Below are positions 27,201 to 39,200 of a DNA stretch of 64,000 bases, piece after piece. The stretch is from Gnetum montanum (taxonomy: Eukaryota > Streptophyta > Gnetopsida > Gnetales > Gnetaceae). Below the pieces are notes generated by a model that made no database searches, was not told where the DNA came from, and saw only the letters and a list, made by a program, of their open reading frames with translations. The stretch's first letter is position 1. Each line of letters begins with the position of its first letter. Position numbers and translations under genes: made by a program. The DNA lies in contig MNCI01004501.1 in NCBI GenBank assembly GCA_015680685.1, positions 531,979 to 595,978 of the forward strand, read 5' to 3'.

Positions 27201-30200
27201 GCACAACTAGGGGGGGAATTTTTGAAATGAGCAACTGCGCAGTGAACGTTGGAGGAGTGAAGGTCATGAGGAGTGTGGGGCACGCTAGAGGAGGCACCAT
27301 AAGCATGGATGCTAGCAACGAGCACTCTGCAGACGAAGGGTCTGGCCAGGCATGCTCGTGGAGGCCAGATTAGTGGTCTAGGGCATGTAGAGGTAGAGGC
27401 GATTGTAGCTTGGGGAGACCTGAATATGGGGGCGGGGAGCAGGGCTCACTGTGGTGTCATCCAAGGAGACAAGGGTTATTGATGCTTGTTCCCGAGAAGG
27501 GGAAGCTATGCGGTTAAAAATTGGGAAACTACCTACTAAAGTTGTGCTTGTTTTAGAGCATAGTTTGATGGGTATGTTCGTGTTGGAAGGTGTGCAGCCT
27601 CGGCTAGACTTTATTCGATGATGGGCCTACACAACCTAGGAGCTAGACAGTGTGCAAGTTTGTAGTCTAGCCAATGGCAAACTGTTGTTCATTTTCTAAA
27701 AGGAAGAGGCCAAGGAGCAGGTTCTTTTGGGCAAACCATGGTTCTACGAGGCCTGGGGTCTAGCGCTGGTGCCATGGAGGCTAGGGGCCCACCAAGATGT
27801 GAATCTTTTAGCTAGGGCACCAATTTGGGTGTGGATCTCTGATTTGCCTTTAGGGTTGTGGTTGCTAGGGTTTCTAAAGTCGCTTGTCGAACTTTTTGGG
27901 GAATTCATAAAGTTTGACAATGTTACCGATTTGATGGAAAGAATGGGCTATGCTCATTTCTATGTTTGGCGATCATTGGGGTCGAAGGACAAGGTCAGTG
28001 AGGTGACCCTCAACCTGCTATCTAGAGCTGAGAAGATTCAAGTTCAATTCGAAAACATGTCGACCAGTAAGCCTAATGTGAAGCATAGGTCTACCCCTAA
28101 GGGAGCTAAGTCTGAGGGGTGTCACGTTTATGGTAAGGGTCACCCTACGGCAGATTGTCGGGTTCATCCAAAGGGTCCTTTGCTAAAGCAGACAAGTGGG
28201 TGAAGCCTGGTCGGCCAAAAGGGTTGGGCGATTAAGGGGGTAGCAAGGGTGTAGGCTGGCCTGATGCCTTTGGTGAAGCTAGTGGCATCAAGAGCTAGGA
28301 TGATTTCGCCAGAGCCTACCTAGGGGCGCCCATTGGCGGTGCTAGGCAGGAGCCGGTGTGCCAACTGCTAAGGCTAAGGAGGATGTCGAAATGACCAAGA
28401 CAAGGCCAAATATGTTGGCTAGGGGTGGGGGGAAGTCGTCAACTCCCATGAAGTCGGATCCAACAATGGTGCTACCTTCACTGAATGGTGGGCGGACATG
28501 GTTCAAGGGTCGCTATACCCCAAAATGGCCGACATTTTGCAAGTGCAGAGAGAGGCGGAGGCAAAAAGAATGGGGGGAACATTGCCAATGGTCAAGAAGG
28601 AACGTGGAGGCTTTGTTGTGTCAACAGAAGCAAGTAGGGTTGGCTAGCCGCTGTCGCCCATTGTACAAAGTAGGATCACTCATGTTGAGATTGATTTGGG
28701 GTTGTAGAGGACCTTGAAGAAGGTGTAAAAAAGTGGTTGCCTGCTAGACAATGAAGATCTTCTCTTGGAATTGCTGAGGACAAGGCACCTCATACAAACG
28801 AAATACCCTTAGAAAGTTGGTTTGTCGGGAGAGTTGTGATGTTGTTTGCCTACAAGAGACTAAACTCCTGACATCAGAGGCTCACTTCTTGTAGTGGGCA
28901 GGATGGCAAACTCAGATGGTTCCCTACGTGGGAAGAGCAGGGGGCCTAGCACTATTGGTGCAGGGACAATTCAGGCATATTGATTCCTCGCAATGGAGTA
29001 TCACGGTTTGAATGGAGAATACTGATATCTGGCTTACAAATTTCTATGGCCCCCAAAAATGGGAGGAGTGGTTGGGGGAGCTACGATGACTAGCAGCTCT
29101 GGTCAACTGCCAACGATGGATTATTCTTGGGGACTTCAGCCAGCATCTTTACTGCTAGGAGAAGTCTAGTAGTGATTTGGTTGAGCCGACGAGAAGCAGT
29201 TAGGCGCTGGACTTTTTTACAGGAGAACGAGCTGGTGCATATGGAAATTTCAAGATGTCGGTTTATGTGGAGCAACCGACACACTGGGAGTGAACAAGTG
29301 TTATCCAGGATCGATCGAGTGTGGGTCAGCACACACTTCAGGTTGGAGGTTGAGATCCAAGTGGAGGGGGAGCAGTATGCGTCTAACCACAAGTCTCTCT
29401 ATTGTCTTGTGGGTGATTTGGGGAGGCTTAAGGGTTCGGCGTTTCGGTTCAAGAGAGCCTAGTTAACCAAGCCTTGGCTAAGACCGTTGGTTGAGAGGAT
29501 ATGGGTGGACTAGAGGCTTGGTCATGATCCTCATGAGTTTTTGAAGCAATGGCTAGCATGTCTCAAGTAGGCCCTACGGGCAATGAGTGTGGAGGAAAGG
29601 TTCCCTTTCTGGAAAGGGAAGACGGACCTCCTACGTCGGTTAGTTGTTTTACAAGGGTAGCAAGAGCTAGAAGAAGAGGTGCACCAAGAGGAGCATGTAG
29701 TGCTAACAAAGCTTCAAGAGTTGGACACTAAAGAGAAAATTTATTAGAAGCAGGCTAGAAACATGTGGCTACGAGAGGGGGATCGACACATGTGTTTCTT
29801 CTTTGCCGCTGCTAAGGTGAATTGGATGGTGAAAGAGGTGAAGTTAAGCCTTGATGAGTGTACGATGACCGAGCCTCATGAGGTGGCCTAGGTTGTCTAG
29901 CAATTCTAGGCTGATATTTGGGCCTATCAATAGACCGAGCATGTCTCGGTGCTCGTGGAGACTATCTTGGGGGCTGTTGAGAATCAGCTATTGTTAGCAC
30001 CATTCGCACAGCAAGAGCTTGAGGAGGCAATGAACTCAATGAGAAGTGCCTGTGCACCAGAGCCTGATGGTTGGCCAATTGAACTCTTCAGGGAGTATGT
30101 GGATGTTATGGGACTGAACATTTTAGATGCCTTTAATCGGACGTTGCAACAACAAGAAGTATGAAATGAAATTAATTGTTCGCGAATTGTGCTCATTCCC

Positions 30201-33200
30201 AAGGTTATGGAGCCTTCAAAACCCTTGCAATTTCGTCCTATCATTGTCTACAACATGCTACTTAGGATGTTTACTAAAATGTTGGTGCACCACCTTACTC
30301 CACATATGCTGAGACTGGTGGGGAACAATCAAACAGGGTTTGTGAAATAGTGATATATGCATGACCAAATTATCTTGTTGTAAGAAGTGATGCACTCAAT
30401 ACAACATGCTAGATACCTAGGCATGTCCATCATATCGGATATTCAGAAAGCATATGACACTGTCAGTTGGGATGTGCTGGTAGAGATTATGAGGTGGAAA
30501 GGCTTTGATCCAAGGTTTTTTGTGCTATGTATTCAAATTTAAGCATCTGGCACTTACTCTTTTGACATTGATGGTAGGTTGTGGGGATTTTCCTCCCCTT
30601 TGAGGGGCCTTGGGCAAGGAGATCCCCTTTCATTGTACTTGTTTGTTTTAGCAATGGATATGTTATAGGGTTAATGTAAAGCTAAGGGGATGCAATGGCT
30701 AAATGTTGTTGGAATTGATGGCTTGACTAAACACTATGCTAATGATACAATGATCTTCACATGGGCATTTGGGCCACAAGCACAGGTCGTTCTTTGGGTG
30801 TTGGATTGGGTGGAGCAGGAGGTTTGGCTAGTTGTGAATCAGGAAAAAAGTACAATGCACTTGTCACAAACATTCTATTAATTTCGAGGGAAGATCTTGC
30901 AACGATTGGGGAAGATGGCCAAAATAGATAAGAAGATGTACCTTGGCCTCTCCATGTTTGAGTGGAACCATATACAAACCTAGAATTCCGTAATTCAACA
31001 CCTACAACAACGGGTTGGTCATTGGACTGTGCAGTTCTTGACTAGGAAGGGGAAGATGATCTTGGCCAATGCAGTACTACTGGCAATGGCTAGGGATACT
31101 GTGGCGGTGGCAACGCCTCCAATCAAGATGGTGGAGAAAGTGGATTAGGTAATTCGAGGGTTTCTATGGTCAAGGGGAAAAGGTGGTTCGAAGCTGCACA
31201 TGGTGAATTGGAATACAGTTGCGAAACTACCAGAGGTTGGGGGACATGGTGTGCTCAAATTTCTAAATGTCATCATGATGGGATATCAACGCTTGGCTAA
31301 TAACCTATTGCATGCTTCAATTCTGGTAGTGCAATGGATTCAAATAATGTGGGCAAAGTACACACGGTGAGAGGTGAATAGAACTAACTCCATCATTTGG
31401 AAGACCCTATGCACCCACATTAATAAAATGACGGTTGATGATTTAGTTGGAAAGCCTCCACATGAAGTAATTAAAAGAAAATTCTTGGCTGTGAGGGATT
31501 GGAGCACATTGTGGAAAGGACAACTCCTGGAAAAAATTAAAGTTTTCCTTTGGCTCATTAACCACAACCCGCTACCAGTTAGGGTTGTCTTAAGGAATCC
31601 AAAACTTCGAATTTCAGACACCTCTTTGTTATGCTCAAGGCTGCCTAAGACCGTGCCACATTTCCTATATGAGTGCGAGGTGTCGAAGGAGTTATGGTGG
31701 TGCCTTGCAAGTGCTATAACCCCACGTAAGCAAATTCTCAATGGTGATTCTGTAGGGGCTAAGGTGCTTTGGGTTCTATGGTGCACAAGGAAAGCATGCA
31801 TGTTCAAGGGTGCATGGGTGCCAAATTTGCAGAGGCTTGTGGAGCAAGGACTAGGCCTATGGTGGCAGGCGATGATCTCAATGGGGCAAATGCCCACTTT
31901 TGAACCTAATTGCACATGCTTCCAGGAAAATAGGGAGCTCTGGACCCTAGTCCAGCAGGTGGGATGGGCGGACATCATCTAGTTACTCAAGGGGGGACCC
32001 CGATTTAGTGCGTGAGGCTTTTTTCAGAAATTGGCAAGGGGACGGCACTTCATACCAGGGGACCCACATCTAGCTCATGGAGGAGGCATTGGCCACTTGC
32101 CTGGGGATTCCAAGTTGTGGTTAGGTGGTGTTGTCGTTCAGTCATGGGGTTCATGATGCCCAAATTTTCTTCCCTAGTGTGATCTCGAAAACCACTAGTG
32201 GTCAGATTCCTAAGACAACGCTATCAATTTTCTGGCAAGAGGTGGTGGAGCTAGTGGACTATTACTTTGTCCACTTTGGCAACGTGTCAAAGCTCTAGGG
32301 GGTTCACTTTGCTTTTCTTTAGTGTTTAAAGTTGAGGTAGCTAATGAATCTACCTAAGTTTTTTCTAGTGTCTTCGCGGTTACAACAATGAGGGCATCAC
32401 TCAAGGTTAATCCTTGTGATGTGGAGAGCCACAATTCTAGCTGGCCCTAGACCTATGAGGCTTGAGTCTTGACTTGTTTATCATCGAAGGGAAAAGCCTC
32501 AAGTGGTGGGGGAAAGGTTTGAGGCAATTACTAAAAAGAAATGGGAGAAAAGGGGGGTGGCACCGAGGCCAAATTTGGTGGACCTATTGGAGGAGGTGCA
32601 GGCTTAAATTAGGCAGTTATAGAAAGAGAAGGAAAGGTTGGTGCTTATGGCAACCCAAGCTAGTGACCCTGTGGCGGGGGAGAAGGCCGTGGAAGAAGCG
32701 CATAGAGTGAAATGCTACATGTGGGAGGCAAAGTGGAAGGCATGGGAGAAAGAATTCCAACAGTGGCTAAGTGTCGAGGAGCAACAACAGCAAGAACAGG
32801 AAAAGGAGTTCCACCACAGTTGGGGCTTGAAAGAGTCAACCCTACAGGCCACTCTTGAGGATTCACTTTGGGAGCAACTATGGTATGAACTTAGGCAGGC
32901 TGAGCAGCTTAGCGCTGAGGCAAGGAGGGCTGAGGAGCAAGCATCGGAGTGCAAGAGGCAAGAAGAGGAGGAACAGTAGTGACAACATGCCCAAGCAAAT
33001 GCAAGTGGGGTCCGAATGTGGTTATGGGCTGGAAAATGCTCGTATGAGATTATGAATATATGTTGTGATGCATTGTGGGGGGCTCTACACCAACACATCT
33101 GACGGATGACGGCCAAGCTCCATCTAGATGGTTGAGGATCAATGGAAGAAAGCACACATAAGGCCAAGAGCATTAAGGAATTTCAGCAGGTTGCCACATA

Positions 33201-36200
33201 TGTTGACATGGAGGAGCACCATGCAATGCTAGACAATATTCATGCCATGGAACAGCCGAACTATGCATGTTCATGGCTACCATGGAGGCTCTAATGCTAG
33301 CCACAGATTTTTTAGGGCTTTGCGGATGTGGAGCCCAATGGTTGTTACGGTTTGGCCATGTGGGCTTGTTGTTTGTCCCCACATGACTTAATGGGAACAT
33401 TTTTTATTAGTTTGTAGGTTTCAAGGTGGGGAAATGTTTTGGGTATTCTTACCGCTTTCACAGTGGGGGGGCTTCATTCCCTAGCTTTGTACATTTTTTT
33501 TCTTTACCTATTAATATAATTTTGCCTAACCATTTCTATAAAAAAAATCAGTTGAAAAAATTGTAAGTAATAAATATTTTTCCATTTAAAAAAGCTGGAT
33601 ATTTTTCATCAATTCAGGTATTTTTTGTGAACTTCCTAATTATTGGACCTTAACAATCTTAAATTATGCACAAACACCATAGATATATCATCATTATCCT
33701 AGCCTTATCCCAACTACATGTGGTTGGCTATGTTAGAAACAACCCCTTGGATTTTCTTACATTGTTGTCAAGGAGTTTAAAATGAAACATGAGGTTTTAC
33801 ACCTCAGGGGCAATCTACTCATAGAAATCTAGATGTCTAATTATTTATAGGTGTAACAACCCACATTTTCCAAGCTTCATGTTTTGATATTTGGGCTAGC
33901 AATTGTGAGTGTGCTTCATTACAATTATGCATATAGTTTGTTTTTTATTTGTGGATTTAACTATGATTTTATAATTATAATGGACTTGACTAACATTAAC
34001 CATGCACTTGTGATTTGTGTGCCTTGATATTGATTTATAAATTTATCTATGATCTAATGATGTGCTCATGTTTATGATTTATGTATTTTGGTGCTAATTT
34101 ATGGATACATCTATGATGTGCTTGTGTTGATGGATTTAACTGCTATTGATGAGCTTGATGATACATATGATTTGCTGCTGACTTGTTGATCTATTTATGA
34201 TTGCATAATTATGATGAATTTGAGTGTTGTTAGTATATTCATGAACTGTGTATTGAATGACACCTCTGGTATGCACTAGTTAAATGACCTATCATACTTC
34301 ATTGTGATTAAATCAAAGTTGTGTTGATGTGTTGACACATACTACTATGGATGCATGAACATGTAGTGTTTGCTGATTCAGCATCTATTAATGGAATGAA
34401 AAAAAGGAATGTTACATTGTTTGTAAGCTTGCTCCTATGTTCTGCTAATTCATGTGTTGCATGACCTATATGCATCAAAATGATTTCTAGCACTGATTAG
34501 AATGTTTCCTTGTGAACTCTCTCTCTCTCTCTCTGTACCAATGTGGGTATCTCATGTACAAGCTTGTTGTATGTTCATGTAAGTTTGACATTTGTTATCT
34601 ATAGTTGTCGTCATGCAAATGATAAGTATTGAGCAATCAGATTTAGCAAGAAAAGATATGATCCATTGCTATTTTATTATTGTGTAGTATGTAAAAAAAA
34701 AAAAAAAAAAGCAGAACCTGACCTATGAATCAGGGATGATTGTGTTGCTTTCTTAAATGACCTTTTGAAGAAATATAATTAATAAAATCAAAAATAAAAT
34801 CTCCTCTCTCAATAACTATAGACAGGTCACATGATGACCTTTCGGTGCTCATAAGACAATGCAACACTGGTTGTAACACTGAGTGCTTGAAGGAGAAGGT
34901 ATTTCCTTGGTTAGATATTTTGATTTTATGTTTTTCACTTGCTCATGTAACTCTCATCCATTGTACTATATGGCTTTATTTTATGAAAGATTTCTAGTGG
35001 AATAAGGATTAAAATGAGTGATTTGAAAATAGAGATCAAAAAAGTATATTTTATCATCTTGGAAGTAATTGAACCAAAATCCTCTTGCTTGGAAGGGATA
35101 GATATTCTTTTTATTTTTTTTTCTTAAGGGTGGCTTTACAAAAGTTTAAACCTAACACCTGATTTTAAATATGTTTTAAAAAAATGCAATAGTTGAAAAA
35201 AAATACGTAACTCCCATAAAGATTCAGTTGCATTAAAGAAACTAAAATTCGAACCAAAACCAAAATCTAAGTGAATACAAATTAATGGGTAGAGGGGAAA
35301 AAAGAGAGAGTGTATGGGAGATCAATGGAGATAAAAGGATTACAGCAACAGCAACAACACTAGGAGCGCAACTTCAATAATATACAAGTAAGCTAAATAA
35401 TAATAATACATATAGCATCAAAGAAAAAAAAAGATTGCACAAGTACAACAATGAAGAAAAAGAAACAGCACTTGATAGCTAGAAAAAAGAGACCATTCAG
35501 AGAGAAGGGGAGCCAAGGCTTGCAAACCAAGCATTTTTTGATAATTGGATGGGAGACAAGACTCATTTCCAAGGGAAGAGAATTCGGGTGACTGAGGTAA
35601 TGCTAGCTAAGGTGACTGGGTTGCCGGCAAAGGAGGAAACCATTGCTCTGAAGCTCCACAATTAGGCATACACCAAGGAATTCTTCCATGGTGTGGTCCC
35701 AAGGACGGGGAGTGAGCACATGAGGAAGTTGGCACTACCCTCATTGTGGCAGGTTGCTACTATTTTGATTGACCAATTTTTTTCTTCAAACGAAGTGCCC
35801 TCACAAGTTGTTGGGCACCCATTTTGCATTCATGCAGTGCTTGAAGCTTGATATCCATGTCAACATACCATGGTTCTTCTTAGATTCGTTGAGGTGTAAA
35901 CAGCCTGGTCAGCACCCTAGGGTAATTTTGGCTCTTTGGCGTTTGGGGTTGGTGGAGATTCCTAGGCCATTGAGTGCAGGGCCCTGGCTAGTCTATCAAT
36001 GCAAGCATGCACGAATTGTACAAGGGACCCAATCAATTGATGCAGGAGAATAGCAGTAGGAGGGTAAACAACTAGAGTGGGTGGTGGCCGCAGGGACCTC
36101 AAGCAGCGTGCAACAAGAGGAATTTGTTCACCCTAAGGAGCTTAAGGAACAAGTTGACCAGGCTAGTAGGTTGGCTGCTAAGTAGGCCCAAGACGAGGAG

Positions 36201-39200
36201 CAGGTAGCTTGGGAGGCAAGCTAGAAGGGGAGGGAGGTAGATATTCAATGGATGGCAAATCTTCAACGAGAGGTGGACCTGCAACACATGGTGAATCTAG
36301 TCAAGAGACAAAAAAAATGAAGCTGCAACAACTGATTGAATGGTGCAAGAAAAGGCAAGATGTGGAGGCCGTGCTATAGGAGTCACAAGAGGAGTCAAGA
36401 ACTCAACAAGCACACCTGGACAAGGAAGACTCACAGTTGACCGTGATGGTCGATGATTTTCAAGATAGGGTTTTGGGTTCGTGTTAAGGGTACTTTTTGA
36501 TGAGTGGATGGAGGTTTGATCCTAGGAAGGGGTTTTGGTGTAGTCTGTGTGGGTCATTTTGAAACAGAGAATTTTGAGGGATGTTTGCAAGGTTTTTGGC
36601 CTCCAACCACGAGATTGGGGGTTGACATGTTGGGGGTTGGGGACTGGCTGGAATTTCTCTCTCTAATATCTAAGAGGGGTTTTCCAGTCATGTACACATA
36701 TTTTTTGTGCTAATATATCCTGACATTTTCTCCAAAAAAAAAGCATCATTGAAATGAGATAAAGTGAAATTAGCAATTGAAACTAATTTACATATTGATT
36801 TGTGGTGACACTATGCATTAGTACAAGTTGTGATATCTGATGGTAGTACACCTAAGAGTTTCTAATAGCTTCTCATGCCTTTAGAAATGGCCCTACTTAT
36901 TTCCATTTTCTACGCTCCATCTGGTGCCTAGATTGAGTAGTTTCTTACTAACAAGGCTTTGGCCCTTTTGTTTTCTACATGTCACATAGATATTGTAGCT
37001 TCTCACGGTGCACAAGAAAAATCATTACACAAGATTTAGTATGGAGGAAGATCATAGTCTACTTAAACAATTTACTTGTTTATGCCATACGTCGTCTTGA
37101 ATGAAAAGCTTATATGCTTCAATATGTTGCTCTATGATGTAATAGATATAGGTTATATGAATTTATCCAATGTTTTATATGTACTACTATTAATCTTTAC
37201 AATAAAAGGATCATCACCAAGAGGCTCAATGCTCATCCCACCAAGGCAAGGTCCTAGGAGGGTCAATGGATGAACAAAAACCTATATTCTTTCAAGTGAT
37301 TGTGCCCAGGCTCAAACCCAAGCCTTGCAACTTGAGAAACAAGCACCCTGCCATCACTCCAAATGGTGATCTCTTAGTGTTAACCTTTCCAATGTTGTGG
37401 TAAATCCTAGACATGTTATTATTCAATGTTGTAGGATTTAATTTGTATATGAATAATGTCTTTTATCATGAGATAGATATATGTAATAAGTTTAAGGGAT
37501 TTAATCCACTTGTTTCTATCCTTAAATGTCTCTAGGATTTACATGTATATAGTTTAGCTTTCTATGAAGTGGTTACCCTTATTTTGTGCTTTCAGTTTTG
37601 TATAATAAGCAACTTATTTTTTGAGAAAGTATTCAGGATTCTATTATGAAAGAACAAATTATGTTACATAAGATTACAACTGGGGTCGCCAGCGGCGGCC
37701 CCACCCGGGGGGGGCGGCCGGAAGAAACAACAAAACTCAGTAAACTCAAAACAGAAACTGGAGACTGGGGGGGGGGGGCGCCCCCCCCCCCCCCCCCCCC
37801 CCCCCGCGCGCGNGTGTCCATGAAACTAGCAGCCTGCTGGAGACCCTGCATGGCTACCTGCCTTCTATTTCTGTCATCCATGGAAGTGCCCGCGTCGGGG
37901 TGGCATTGTGTCGAGGTTCGGCGGATGTGCCTTCGAAGGCTACCCCAGGAACTTTCGCTGCTAATACCTAACATGAGGTATGGGCAACGTCCCCCCCGCA
38001 GCCACTGCCGGGCGCTATGTTCGTGAGCGCGGTCGACCTGCCGCTGTCTCTGCTCTTCCTCCTCCCTAAGCCGGGCATGTTCCTCCTGTTCCGCCTGCTG
38101 CCGCTGTCTCTGGGACTCCGCCTCCTGTGCAAGCTCCTCCCATACCTGGGCTCTGATTTCGTCGGCAAGCCTGGCCTTGGCCGCCTCCGTCATGAGGTCC
38201 TGATGTCTAGCCCGCTCTTGCTCCCTGGCTGGAACTGGGCTTCCAGTTCGTTGCGGCCCTGGGCCAGGGCCTCCGCCCACTTCGCCTCCCACTCACTCCT
38301 TTCCGCCTCCCTGGCCTCCGCCATCAGCTTCTGTCGTTGCTCCTCGTTCCAGGTGGAGGTCATGGGGGGGGGGGGGGGTTTGGGGGGGGGGGGGGGGTTT
38401 GGGGGGGGGGGGGCGGCGGGTCCCCGTCCCTGGGGTGCTCCCGTCGTGTGGGGTCGTCGGGCCCCGAGGGCGCGGCGCCCCCCCGAGTGGCAGGCCGGGC
38501 TGACCTCCGCCCCCCCAGAACCCTCTCCCCCCCTCCCCCCCCCGCCACAAAGCCAAAATCACCCCCGAGTGCTTACCCCGGCGTTTGAGGCGAAGGGTCT
38601 TCTTAAAATAGAGGGGGAGGTTGACCTGGCCACCGGTCTTCAGGCAACGGAGGAAGGTGAAGTGCAGGCCCTGCAGCTTGGACCCGTTGCCAGACTGGAC
38701 AAAGTACTGTTCCACCAGGTCCACCCCACGGGCCCAAAGGCGGGGGAGAGCAGATCTAGGCACCTGCCGACTTTTGGTCCTGGGGATGGTCCCACTGAAG
38801 AACATCTCTGCNNNNNNNNNNNNNNNNNNNNNNNNNNNNNNNNNNNNNNNNNNNNNNNNNNNNNNNNNNNNNNNNNNNNNNNNNNNNNNNNNNNNNNNNN
38901 NNNNNNNNNNNNNNNNNNNNNNNNNNNNNNNNNNNNNNNNNNNNNNNNNNNNNNNNNNNNNNNNNNNNNNNNNNNNNNNNNNNNNNNNNNNNNNNNNNNN
39001 NNNNNNNNNNNNNNNNNNNNNNNNNNNNNNNNNNNNNNNNNNNNNNNNNNNNNNNNNNNNNNNNNNNNNNNNNNNNNNNNNNNNNNNNNNNNNNNNNNNN
39101 NNNNNNNNNNNNNNNNNNNNNNNNNNNNNNNNNNNNNNNNNNNNNNNNNNNNNNNNNNNGTGCGGGGACAGTCGCGTACAAAGTGTGCGACAGTCTCCCC

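Larger units (their letters stand above)
27202..33547 (+). mobile_element. LINE E, full-length-size copy, decayed
   Basis: About 6.3 kb, the largest LINE here, with ORF1 and all of ORF2. A candidate target-site duplication is aaaaatcaattg (27190-27201) versus aaaaatcagttg (33543-33554). One base differs and the A's merge with the tail, so this is weak, but the element length agrees with LINE H. The 3' UTR ends ttaatataattttgcctaac and a short A run. The element lies in intron 5, antisense to the kinase. Confidence 0.8.

Noticed and set aside
33850-34300. Possible gypsy LTR start (tgtaacaaccca)
   Set aside because: No partner LTR, primer-binding site or coding region was found.
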